Positions 43,232 through 52,131 of a DNA stretch of 64,000 nt are shown piece after piece; position 1 is the stretch's first letter, and every line of letters starts with the position of its first letter. The notes below the pieces were generated by a model. That model saw only the letters and a list, made by a program, of their open reading frames with translations, did not search any database and was not told the origin of the DNA. The position numbers and the translations under genes were made by a program. Source of the DNA: Armatimonadota bacterium (GTDB lineage: Bacteria > Sysuimicrobiota > Sysuimicrobiia > Sysuimicrobiales > Humicultoraceae); assembly GCA_016869025.1 (NCBI GenBank), contig VGFA01000001.1, positions 62,001-126,000 of the forward strand, written 5' to 3'.

Positions 43232-46132
43232 ATGGTGACGTTGACCATTGACGGGAGGAAGGTCGAGGCGGGAGCGGGCTCTACGGTGCTCGACGCCGCG
43301 CTGGCCGCCGGGATCGAAATCCCCCGCCTGTGCCATCACCCTGAGCTGACACCCTGGGGCGGGTGCCGGCTCTGCCTGGTGGAGGTGGAGGGGCAGCAGG
43401 GGTCGGTTCCGAGTTGTGGCCTGGCTGCCGCCGACGGCCTGGTGGTCACCACCAACAGCGAGCAACTCACGGCGCAGCGGCGCGAGGTGCTCGATCTGCT
43501 GCTGTCAGACCACCCCCTGAACTGCGTCGTCTGCGAAAAGGCGGGCGCCTGCGATCTGCAGCGCTATGCCTACGAGTTTGGCATCTCCGAGAGCAGCCAC
43601 GAGAAGGAGATCGCGCGCAAGCTCTACCAGGACGAGAACGCATTTCTCGTGCGGGATCATCAGTACTGCATCCTGTGCACGCGCTGCGTGCGCGTCTGCG
43701 ACGAGGTCGTGGGTGCCAGCGCGATCGAGGTGGCGCAGCGTGGATTCGGGGCGTTGGTGGCCACACCGTTCGACGCGCCGCTCGTGGACACGCCCTGCAC
43801 CTTCTGTGGCAACTGCGTCCAGCTCTGCCCGACCGCCGCGCTGGTGCCGGTGGATCGCATCGGCAAGGGCCGCGAGTGGGACCTGACCCGCACACGCACG
43901 ATCTGCCCGTACTGCGGCACGGGCTGTGGGATCGAGGTGGCCACTCGCGGCGGCGAGGTTGTGTCCGTCTCAGGCTACGGCGCGCCGGCCAACGGCGAGT
44001 TCCTCTGCACCAAGGGCCGGTTTGGCCTCGGGTTCGTGGGGCACCCGGACCGGCTGCGGCGGCCACTGGTCCGGCGCGATCTGGCCTACTCCATGGGACT
44101 CGTCGACACGCCCCCGCCCGTGGCGCTCGGCCGCTCCCCGCTGGGCCGCGCGCCCGCGGCGGGCGAGACGCACGTCGAGGTGGACTGGGAGGTCGCCCTG
44201 GACCTGGTCGCCGATCGCCTGGCCGCGATCGTGAAGGAATCAGGCCCTGACTCCTTTGCCGGAATCGGCTCGGCCCTCTGCACCAACGAGGACAACTACG
44301 TCTTCCAGAAGCTGGTGCGCGGGGTCATAGGCACCAACAACGTGGATCTCTGCGCCAGGCTCTGACACGCTCCCTCGGTGGCCGGTCTGGCCGCCGCCTT
44401 CGGAAGTGGAGCAATGACCAACAGCATCAAGGAGATCCGTGACGCCAATTGCATCCTGGTCATAGGATCGAACACCGGCGAGGCGCACCCGGTCATCTCC
44501 TACGAGGTGGTCAGGGCGACGAGGCGCGGGGCGACGCTGATCGTGATTGATCCCAGGAAGATCAGCCTGACCCGCCACGCTGCGCTCCACCTGCGGCCGG
44601 CGCAGGGTACCGACCATGCGCTCTACCTGGGCATGCTGAACGCCATCGTGACCCGCGGATGGCTCGACCAGGAGTTTGTTGCCGCGCGCACCGAGGGATT
44701 CGGGGCGCTGGCCGCCCACCTCGAGGCCTGGACCCCGGAGGTCGCGGCCGCGGCGTGCGGCGTGCCCGCCGGGCAGATCGTCGAGGCAGCCCGGCTCTAC
44801 GCGTTGGGGTTGCGCCGGACCGCGGCGGAGGGCGGCCAGAACGCGCCGCCGCGCGGGGCGTCTACCATTCTCTACGGGATGGGAATAACCGAGCGCTCCA
44901 ACGGCACCGAACTTGTCAAGACGCTGGCGAACCTGGCCATGGTGACCGGGCAGATCGGCCGTCCCTCCACCGGGGTCAACCCGCTGCGGGGGCAGGTGAA
45001 CGTGCAGGGCGGGTGCGACATGGGCTCGCTGCCCAACGTCTATCCTGGATACCAGCAGGCCGCCGACCCTGCGGTGCGCGCCAAGTTCGCGCGGGCCTGG
45101 GCGCTGCGGCAGTCCAAGGCCGGCCGGGATCTGACCATGCCCGAGGCGCCCGGACTAACCTTCATCGAGATGGTCCGGGCCGCGGCCGATGGGCGGATCC
45201 GGGCGATGTACATCATGGGCGAGAACCTCATGATGACCAACCCCGACGCGACCCTGATGGAGCGGGCGATGCGCTCGCTCGAGTTCCTGGTGGTCCAGGA
45301 GATCTTCCTGACCGAGACCGCCCAGCTGGCGCACGTCGTGCTGCCAGCGGCCTCGTTTGCGGAGAAGAGCGGTACCTTCACGAACACCGAACGGCGCGTG
45401 CAACTCGCCCGCCCCTTTGCCCCTCCGCCTGGTGAGGCACGGCCCGACTGGGCAATCCTCTGCGAGGTGGGCCGCCGTCTGGGCCGGCGGCTCCGCCGCC
45501 CCCTGCGCTGGGACTACGGTTCGGCGGCCGAGGTCATGCGCGAGGTCGCCGCGTTGTGCCCGATCTTCGGTGGCATCACCCACGAGCGGCTGGAGGCCGC
45601 GGGGCTGCAGTGGCCGTGCCCGACCCCTGAGCACCCTGGGACGCTCTTCCTGCACGCGGGGCAGTTCTCGCGGGGCAGGGGGCGGTTCCACGTGACGTCC
45701 CCGGCACGCCCGTTCGAACCCACCGATGACGCCTACCCGCTGGTGCTTTCCACCGGCCGAATCCTGTACCATTACAACGGCGGACCCATGACGCGGCGGG
45801 CCGGGCCCCTGGACTGGCGCGAGCCGAGGGCCTACGCACAGATCCACACCGAGGATGCCGCGCGCGCCGGCGTGCGCGACGGCCAGGCGTGTTTGATAAG
45901 CAGCAGGCGCGGCAGCATCCGCGTCCAGGCCCGGGTGGGAGATGTTGTCCCTGTGGGGATGATCTACGTGCCGTTCCATTTCCGCGAGGCCGCGGCCAAC
46001 CTGCTCACCCATGCCGACGGGCTGGACGCCGGTGCCAAGACACCTGAGTTCAAGTTCGCGGCGGTGCGCCTCGAACGGCTGCGGGCCGAGCGTTCGGGCG
46101 CTGCCGGGGGGTCGCATCCGCCGCCGGAGTAG
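43232..46132 (+). CDS. fdhA: Selenocysteine-containing formate dehydrogenase catalytic subunit
   Basis: Reduces CO2 to formate (or the reverse) at a Mo/W-bisPGD site. The gene reads through an in-frame TGA at 44363-44365 (codon 378), giving 966 residues. The context ARL-Sec-HAPSVAGL is the active site of Sec formate dehydrogenases, and the frame is unchanged on both sides. The N-terminus is NuoG-like: [2Fe-2S] (CHHPELTPWGGCRLC), a His-Cys cluster, and two ferredoxin motifs (CILCTRCVRVC, CTFCGNCVQLC). The catalytic [4Fe-4S] ligands are CPYCGTGC (about residue 226). A bacterial SECIS-like hairpin follows the TGA. ATG 43232 is four bases after the NuoF-like gene. Confidence 0.96.
44363..44395 (+). 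promoter_or_regulatory. UGA selenocysteine codon with SECIS-like hairpin
   Basis: TGA at 44363-44365 is followed after 11 bases by a hairpin. Stem GGTGGCC (44377-44383) pairs with GGCCGCC (44389-44395), six Watson-Crick pairs and one G-U, around loop GGTCT (44384-44388). The E. coli fdhF SECIS, recalled from memory, has the same GGUCU loop and the same spacing from the UGA. This is the recognition element for SelB. Confidence 0.9.
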
Positions 46133-46141
46133 GCCAAACGC

Positions 46142-48022
46142 ATGCGGCTTCACCTTAAGATCTCCCTATGGACCGTTGCCATTCTCGTGGTGGTGGGCGG
46201 GATCTCGGTCTATGCCCTCTACGCCTTCCAGCGCCGCGCCTCGATCCAGCAGTTCGAGATCATGGCGCACACGCTCAAGACGACCATCCTCAACAGTCTA
46301 GAGATCACGATGGTGCGCAACAACCAGGAAGAGATGCGCGAGATCATCCGCCTGATTAAGCGCGAGGACATGATCCGTGATGTGACCATCTACTCGCGAG
46401 AAGGCCGCGTGTGGGCCTCGTCGGGAGTTCGGACCGAGGTGCCTGCGCGGGAGGCAGACGCGCTCCAGAGGGCGGCCGGCGGCCAGACACACCTTACCGT
46501 GGAGGACCAGGGCGCGGGCGAGATAGCGGTACTGACGCCGGTGTTCAACAAGCCGGCGTGCCACGCCTGCCATGCCGCCGATCCACCGGTCCTGGGTGTG
46601 ATTAGCGTCTCCCTCTGGACGGAGCCCATCGCCGGCCAACTACGAAGCAGCGCTCAACTGCTGGCCGGATTTGTGGCCTTCACCTTTCTGCTGGCACTGG
46701 GTACCCTGAGCCTGCTTTTGGGCAGGCTCGTGCTGGACCCACTGGCGGCCATGGTCACCGCGGTGCGGCAGGTAGCGGGCGGACAGTACAGCGCCCGCGT
46801 TGCGGTGCGGGGGCGGGATGAGCTCGGTGTGCTTGCCGGATCGGTGAACGAGATGGCGGAGCGCATAGACCATTACACCGCGGCCCTGAACACGCAGATC
46901 GGCGACCTAACCGAGCGGCTGGCAAGTCTGGGGATCTGCGGACGCGCCCTGACCGGTGCTTCGGACCTCTCGGCGGCCATGGGCGACATGACGCGGGGCC
47001 TGCGGGACGTGCTGCGGGCCGACCTGGCCGCGGTGTACCTGCACGACGACCGCCTCCTCCGACTGACCTGCCGGTCCGGCGAAGGCCACCTGCCGGACCG
47101 GGTGCTGTTCGGAGAGGGTGCGGTAGGAGGCGCCGCGGCGCTGCGCCGGTTGGTGCAGCTGCCCGGTACCGAGCACGGCGCCACCCTCGCCGCCCCGCTG
47201 CTCATCAAGGACAGCCTGCTCGGTGTCCTCTTGGTCGCGCGCCAGCCCACGTGGCCGTTCGTCGAGGCGGATGTGAGCCTGATGGCCACCCTGTCCAACC
47301 AGCTCGCGATCACCATGGAGAACGTGCGGCTCTTCGAAGAGGTGCGCGCCAAGGAAGCGCACAGGGGAGAACTGCTGAGCAAGTTGATAACGGCCCACGA
47401 GGACGAGCGCCGCAGGATAGCCCGCGAGCTCCACGACGAGGTGAGCCAGTCGCTGACCGGCCTGTTGATGGGCATCACGGCGGCCGAGAGTCTCCGGGAT
47501 CCTGCCGCCGTGCGGCAGCGCATGGACGCGCTCTACGCCTCCACAGAGGCCACCCTTGAGGAGGTTCGGAAGCTCATCTACGATCTGCGCCCGACCGCCC
47601 TCGACGACCTGGGCCTGGTCTCGGCGGTCCGCGCCCATGCCCGCGATCTTCTGGAGACCGCGGGCGTGGCCCTGTCGTTCGACGCCTCCGGGTTTGGCCA
47701 CCGCCGCCTGAGCGCCGCGGTAGAGACCACCGTGTTCCGCGTGGCCCAAGAGGCGATCACCAACGTCGCCCGCCACGCACGGGCGCGTTCGGTTGCGGTG
47801 CGATTGGCGCTGAAGGGCGGGATGCTCACGCTGATTGTCGAAGATGACGGCGTGGGTTTTGACCTGGCCGGAGCCGTGGGCCGCCCGCCGGACCGCAGGA
47901 TGGGTATCCTAGGCATGCAGGAGCGGGCCGCACTGATCGGAGGCGAATTGCACATTGACTCCAAGCGGGAGCACGGGACCCGCGTGGAGCTCACCGCGCG
48001 GATACGGGAGGGCGAGGCATGA
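46142..48022 (+). CDS. NarX/DegS-type sensor histidine kinase with extracytoplasmic c-heme motif
   Basis: Membrane sensor of 626 aa. TM1 is at about residues 7-27, then an extracytoplasmic region, TM2 (about 168-192), HAMP, GAF-like domain (about 270-410), HisKA_3 with His431 (RELHDEVSQ) and HATPase (EDDGVGFDL). The periplasmic part contains a CxxCH at residues 140-144 (CHACH), suggesting covalent heme c and thus redox or gas sensing. It sits 9 bp after fdhA and overlaps its regulator gene. The inferred role is sensing acceptor or redox state and setting expression of this operon or the cytochromes. Confidence 0.9.
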   Translation: MRLHLKISLWTVAILVVVGGISVYALYAFQRRASIQQFEIMAHTLKTTILNSLEITMVRNNQEEMREIIRLIKREDMIRDVTIYSREGRVWASSGVRTEVPAREADALQRAAGGQTHLTVEDQGAGEIAVLTPVFNKPACHACHAADPPVLGVISVSLWTEPIAGQLRSSAQLLAGFVAFTFLLALGTLSLLLGRLVLDPLAAMVTAVRQVAGGQYSARVAVRGRDELGVLAGSVNEMAERIDHYTAALNTQIGDLTERLASLGICGRALTGASDLSAAMGDMTRGLRDVLRADLAAVYLHDDRLLRLTCRSGEGHLPDRVLFGEGAVGGAAALRRLVQLPGTEHGATLAAPLLIKDSLLGVLLVARQPTWPFVEADVSLMATLSNQLAITMENVRLFEEVRAKEAHRGELLSKLITAHEDERRRIARELHDEVSQSLTGLLMGITAAESLRDPAAVRQRMDALYASTEATLEEVRKLIYDLRPTALDDLGLVSAVRAHARDLLETAGVALSFDASGFGHRRLSAAVETTVFRVAQEAITNVARHARARSVAVRLALKGGMLTLIVEDDGVGFDLAGAVGRPPDRRMGILGMQERAALIGGELHIDSKREHGTRVELTARIREGEA

Positions 48023-48684
48023 CGGCTGAGCGGGTGCGGGTGCTGATCGTTGACGACCACGCGCTGGTGCGTGAGGGCATCAAGTCGTTGCTGCAGGATG
48101 TCCCGGAGATCGAGGTGATAGGTGAAGCCGGGGACGGGTTCGCGGCGATCGAGGAGGCGCGCCGGCTTCGGCCGGACGTCGTGCTGATGGACATCGCCAT
48201 GCCGCGGATGACCGGGGTGGAGGCCACCAGGCACATTCGGGAAGAGATGTCTGAGGTGCAGGTCGTGGCGTTGACGATTCACGACAACGAGGAGTACCTC
48301 TTTCAGATGCTGCGGGCGGGCGCGGCCGGCTACGTGCTCAAGAAGGCGCATCCATCGGAGATGCTCACGGCGATCGAGGCGGCCATGCGTCAGGAGACCT
48401 ATCTGACGCCGGCGATGGCGAAGGGCCTGGTGTCGGATTACCTGCGGCGCGTCCGCACCGGTGAGGAGCAGATTGTCTACCGCGACCTCACCGACCGTGA
48501 GCGCGAGGTGCTCAAGCTCATCGCCGAGGGATACACCAACCCCGAGATAGCCAAACTACTGCACATTAGCGTCAAGACAGTGCAGGCGCACCGCGGGCAC
48601 ATCATGGAGAAGCTCGACCTGCACCGCCCGGCTGCGCTCATCATGTACGCGATCCGCAAGGGGTTGGTCGAGACGGACGGCTAG
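48019..48684 (+). CDS. NarL/FixJ-family response regulator
   Basis: Receiver plus LuxR-type helix-turn-helix, 221 aa. The acidic pocket is VDDH, the phosphoacceptor is Asp58 (VVLMDIAMP) and the Lys lies in LKKAHP. The DNA-binding domain at about residues 150-215 carries LTDREREVLKLIAEGYTNPEIA and the recognition helix VKTVQAHR. It overlaps the heme-motif kinase by 4 bp and is its cognate regulator. It is the only response regulator in the window with a DNA-binding output. Confidence 0.95.
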   Translation: MTAERVRVLIVDDHALVREGIKSLLQDVPEIEVIGEAGDGFAAIEEARRLRPDVVLMDIAMPRMTGVEATRHIREEMSEVQVVALTIHDNEEYLFQMLRAGAAGYVLKKAHPSEMLTAIEAAMRQETYLTPAMAKGLVSDYLRRVRTGEEQIVYRDLTDREREVLKLIAEGYTNPEIAKLLHISVKTVQAHRGHIMEKLDLHRPAALIMYAIRKGLVETDG

Positions 48685-48713
48685 ACAGCCACGTGGTCAA
48701 GATGGAGGAGGAC

Positions 48714-49556
48714 ATGCGGACAATCGCTTATCAGGACGTCGCAGATGCCGCGAGGCGACTGTGCATTGATGCCAACGTCCACCTGGGAGAGGACGTGCTC
48801 GGGCTGCTTCGCTCCGCCCGAGAGAGGGAACCCTCGACGCTCGGCCGGCGCGTGCTCGAAGAGATCCTGGAGAACAACCGGATAGCCGCAGCAGAGACCG
48901 TGCCCATATGCCAGGACACCGGGACGGCCTTCGTGTTCGTGGAGCTGGGCGACGAAGTCCGCATCAACGGCGGAGGGCTGCGCGACGCCGTGGACGAGGG
49001 CGTGCGCCGGGGATACACCGAGGGGTATCTGCGAAAGTCCATGGTGTCGGACCCGCTCCGGCGCCGGAACACCGGTGACAACTCGCCTGCCGTCGTGCAC
49101 GTCGAGCTCGTACCCGGCGACCGCGTGCGCATGATCCTTCTGCCCAAGGGCGGCGGTGCGGAGAACATGAGCCGGATGACCATGCTGACCCCTGCCGACG
49201 GCGAGGGGGGCGTGCGGGCCTTCGTGATCGAGACCGTGGAGAGGGCCGGCCCCAACGCCTGCCCGCCCGTCGTTGTAGGTGTCGGGATCGGCGGGACCTT
49301 CGATACCGTCGGTTTCCTGGCCAAGCGGGCGCTGATCCGGGAGGCGGGAGAGCGCCACCCGGATCCCTTCTACGCCCGCATGGAGGAGGATCTCCTGGCG
49401 GCCATCAACGCGCTCGGCGTGGGTCCGATGGGGTACGGGGGCGAGACCACAGCGCTCGACGTGCGCATTGAGGTCTACCCATGCCACATCGTAAGTCTGC
49501 CGGTGGCGGTCAACCTGCAGTGTCACGCGGCGCGCGTGGCCCGCGCCGAACTCTGA
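48714..49556 (+). CDS. Class I fumarate hydratase, alpha subunit
   Basis: Iron-sulfur-dependent fumarase (FumA/TtdA alpha type), 280 aa. Cluster cysteines are visible in CQDTGTA (about residue 62), NACPPVVVG (about 180) and LQCHAARVA near the C-terminus. The GGGAENMS motif is also present. ATG 48714 has GGAGGA four bases upstream; earlier in-frame starts (48693, 48702) lack a site. L-tartrate dehydratase alpha is an alternative within the family. It probably links acetyl-CoA/pyruvate-derived C4 metabolism (incomplete TCA cycle) to the operon. Confidence 0.9.
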   Translation: MRTIAYQDVADAARRLCIDANVHLGEDVLGLLRSAREREPSTLGRRVLEEILENNRIAAAETVPICQDTGTAFVFVELGDEVRINGGGLRDAVDEGVRRGYTEGYLRKSMVSDPLRRRNTGDNSPAVVHVELVPGDRVRMILLPKGGGAENMSRMTMLTPADGEGGVRAFVIETVERAGPNACPPVVVGVGIGGTFDTVGFLAKRALIREAGERHPDPFYARMEEDLLAAINALGVGPMGYGGETTALDVRIEVYPCHIVSLPVAVNLQCHAARVARAEL

Positions 49557-49575
49557 GATACCGGAGATGGTGCCC

Positions 49576-50139
49576 ATGGACCCGAAAAGCCTGACGACGC
49601 CCTGGTCCGATGCGACCGTGGAAGGACTGCGCGCAGGGGATCTCGTCCTAGTAAGCGGCGTGATCTACGGGGCGAGGGACGCTGCGCACAAGCGCCTGGT
49701 AGAGGCACTTGAGCGTGGCGAAACGCTGCCCGCCGATCTGCGCGGCCAGCTTGTCTACTATGTTGGTCCGACACCGGCCAGGCCCGGCCAGGTGATCGGC
49801 TCGGCCGGGCCGACGACCAGTACGCGTATGGACACATATGCTCCCACGCTCCTGGCCCAGGGGCTGAAGGGAATGATCGGCAAGGGCTACCGTTCCCAGC
49901 CCGTGCTGGAAGCCATGCGGCGTCATCGAGCCGTCTACATGGCGGCGACCGGCGGAGCTGGAGCGCTTCTGGCGCGGTGCTTCACCCGCGCCGAGGTTGT
50001 AGCCTACGAGGACCTGGGCCCAGAAGCCCTCTTTCGGTTCGAGGTGGCCGACTTCCCCGTTATCGTCGTCAACGACGCCTTCGGGGGAGACCTGTACGCT
50101 GAGGGGAAGAAGGCCTTTAGCAGAGCCACCCCTGGATGA
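49576..50139 (+). CDS. Class I fumarate hydratase, beta subunit
   Basis: Beta half of the two-subunit class I fumarase, about 187 aa, with VSGVIYGARDAAHKR, YVGPTPARPG, GSAGPTTSTRMD and the KGYR region typical of FumA C-terminal domains. ATG 49576 is preferred because GGAG lies nine bases before it; ATG 49567 directly abuts that site. It is the last gene of the plus-strand run, and its final 23 bases overlap the 3' end of the convergent hydrogenase protease gene. Confidence 0.9.
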   Translation: MDPKSLTTPWSDATVEGLRAGDLVLVSGVIYGARDAAHKRLVEALERGETLPADLRGQLVYYVGPTPARPGQVIGSAGPTTSTRMDTYAPTLLAQGLKGMIGKGYRSQPVLEAMRRHRAVYMAATGGAGALLARCFTRAEVVAYEDLGPEALFRFEVADFPVIVVNDAFGGDLYAEGKKAFSRATPG

Positions 50140-50569
50140 CGTTCCTGGCCCGCTCTACGAGGGCGGGCAGGGCAGCGCGCACCGGTTCGGAGAGGTCCGC
50201 GCCGAGATAGACTTCGGGTGTGCGCTCCACCGCCACAACGTGGATCTCCTCGGGCAGCTCCAGCCCCACTGCGGCGCCTATGGCAAGGGCCTCGCCGTAC
50301 CCCACGTAGTGCGCCGATGGGCTGCGGACCACCGACGGCTCCAGCGAGAACTCGGATATCGTCCCCGGCCGCCCGCCGGTGGCCTGGCTGTCCACGAGCA
50401 GCACGCGGCGGGCGCCCACCACCTCGTCCAGGAGGGCCAGGCCGGAACGCACGCTGGTCCGGACCGACAAGCCGTCGCCCCGCAGGGTTTCGGCAACCAG
50501 CAGGCCCGCCGCGTCGTCACCCAGCAGGTCGTTCCCGACGCCCAGGACGAGAATGTCCTTGCCGCTCAT
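50117..50569 (-). CDS. Hydrogenase maturation protease
   Basis: HycI/HoxM-family endopeptidase of 150 aa that trims the C-terminus of the [NiFe] hydrogenase large subunit after nickel insertion. The N-terminal GVGNDLLGDDAAG carries the metal-binding acidic residue, and a second acidic site lies in LVDSQATG. The frame is open further upstream inside mvhA, but ATG 50569 overlaps the mvhA stop (ATGA) and begins MSGKDILVLG, the family start. Its substrate is almost certainly the MvhA encoded just upstream. Confidence 0.92.
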   Translation of the reverse strand: MSGKDILVLGVGNDLLGDDAAGLLVAETLRGDGLSVRTSVRSGLALLDEVVGARRVLLVDSQATGGRPGTISEFSLEPSVVRSPSAHYVGYGEALAIGAAVGLELPEEIHVVAVERTPEVYLGADLSEPVRAALPALVERARNVIQGWLC

Positions 50570-52101
50570 CGCCTGATCTGGCGCACGAGTTCCCCCGCGC
50601 TGTCGTAGACCGAGGCAACCAGCGGCATCTCCCCTGGCAGCGAGTGCGTGGCGCACCCGTGGCAGGGATCGTAGGCCCGGAAGGCCATCTCGACCATGTT
50701 GAGGAGCCCGTCGTCCACCACGCCCTTGTGGATGACGCCCTTGGCGGCACTGTCCACCGACATGGCGATCCGCGCCGCGTTGTTCTGTGTGGCCACGATG
50801 AGATTGGCCCGGGCGATGAGCCCCCGGTCATCGGTCTCGTAGTGGTGTATCAACGTGCCCCTGGGTGCTTCAACGATGCCCACGCCGACCGAGGGCTGCT
50901 TGGTGGGCAGCACGCGCAGCTCTGTGCTCGTGATCTCAGGATCATCGGTCAGCTCCACCAGACGCTCGGCGGCGTACAGCAACTCGATCACCCGGGCCCA
51001 GTGGTTGGCCAGGGTGTGATGGACCGGCTTGCCGCCCAGCGCGGCGTAGAACTCCTCGTAGGCCTGCTGTGCCAGGGGCGTTGCCATCCCATCCGAGGCG
51101 TTGAGGCGCGCCAGGGGAGCCACGGCGTAGACGCCGCTTTCTGGGCCCTCAACGAAGCCCTTCCATCCGACCGGCTTCAGGTAGCAGAACTTGACGTAGC
51201 TCCACGGTTCAACGTGCTCCGCGACGTAGTTCAGGTAGTCCCCGGGCTTGAACTTGGCGTACTCCCTTCCAGAAGGGTCCACCACGCGGATCATGCCGTC
51301 GTAGAAGTTGACCTTGTTGTTGGCGTCCACCATGCCCATGTAGTAGGTCCGGTGGGTATAGGCATCCGAGGTAATGAGGCGGACGTAGTCGGGGTTCGCC
51401 AGCACCACCTTGCGGAAGACATCGAGCGTGAACTTGGCGAACTCCACCGAGCGGGCCGCCACCTCCCGGAAGCGTGGAAGATCTCCCGGGGCGATGCCCT
51501 TGGCTACCCCACCGGGCAACCCCAGGACAGGGTGGATCGTCTTGCCGCCCAGGTAGGTCTCCAGGTCGCGGAGCTCACGGCGCATCGCGATGACCTGCTT
51601 GCCGATCTCGATCCCGACGGCGGCAATGACCCCCAGGACGTTGCGCTGCTCCTTGGGGGCGGTGGGTCCCACCACGAAGTCCGGGCCGCCCAGGAAGTAG
51701 AAGTGCAGCGCGTGGTCCTCGACCATGAAGAGCGAGTAGTCCAGTTCGCGGATCTTCCTGGCCGCGGGCGGTGGTTCCACCTTGTACAGGTCGTCCAGCG
51801 CCTTGGTTGACGCCATGTGATGTGCGAGCGGGCAGACCCCGCAGATGCGGGAGGTGATCTGGGGCATGTCCTCGGCAGGACGCCCCCGGCTGAAGGTCTC
51901 AAACCCGCGCAGCTCAGGCACCTGGAAATAGGCGCGCTCAACCTCTCCCGCCTCGTCCAGGAAGATATCTATCTTGCCGTGCCCTTCCAGGCGCGTTATT
52001 GGGTCAATCACCACCCGCCGTCGCTGGCTGTAGGCCTGGTCCGCACGCTCCTTGCCCGCTTCCCATGCCTGCTGTGCGGCCTGAGAGATCTTCTTTGTCA
52101 T
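50566..52101 (-). CDS. mvhA: [NiFe] hydrogenase large subunit, group 3 (MvhA-like)
   Basis: Catalytic subunit of an F420-nonreducing, Hdr-linked hydrogenase, 511 aa. Both nickel-ligand pairs are intact: RICGVC (about residues 87-92) and DPCHGCATH near the C-terminus. About 25 residues follow the latter, the extension removed by the adjacent protease. The N-terminal RRVVIDPITRLEGHG is a family signature. It is separated from the small subunit MvhG (57192-58190) by hdrBC and three signalling genes, an unusual order. Function: H2 oxidation feeding MvhG, MvhD and HdrA. Confidence 0.95.
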   Translation of the reverse strand: MTKKISQAAQQAWEAGKERADQAYSQRRRVVIDPITRLEGHGKIDIFLDEAGEVERAYFQVPELRGFETFSRGRPAEDMPQITSRICGVCPLAHHMASTKALDDLYKVEPPPAARKIRELDYSLFMVEDHALHFYFLGGPDFVVGPTAPKEQRNVLGVIAAVGIEIGKQVIAMRRELRDLETYLGGKTIHPVLGLPGGVAKGIAPGDLPRFREVAARSVEFAKFTLDVFRKVVLANPDYVRLITSDAYTHRTYYMGMVDANNKVNFYDGMIRVVDPSGREYAKFKPGDYLNYVAEHVEPWSYVKFCYLKPVGWKGFVEGPESGVYAVAPLARLNASDGMATPLAQQAYEEFYAALGGKPVHHTLANHWARVIELLYAAERLVELTDDPEITSTELRVLPTKQPSVGVGIVEAPRGTLIHHYETDDRGLIARANLIVATQNNAARIAMSVDSAAKGVIHKGVVDDGLLNMVEMAFRAYDPCHGCATHSLPGEMPLVASVYDSAGELVRQIRR

Positions 52102-52131
52102 TGTCCCTCACCGGGTCCTTTCTCGCGGCAT

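Noticed and set aside
44378-46132. Separate molybdopterin oxidoreductase gene starting at GTG 44378
   Set aside because: It is in the same frame as the upstream part, separated only by TGA at a Sec active site with a SECIS-like hairpin, so it is the second part of fdhA.
50148-50168. Hairpin GCCCGC/GCGGGC as terminator after the fumarase genes
   Set aside because: Only 6 bp with a 9-base loop, no T-run, and inside the protease coding sequence.
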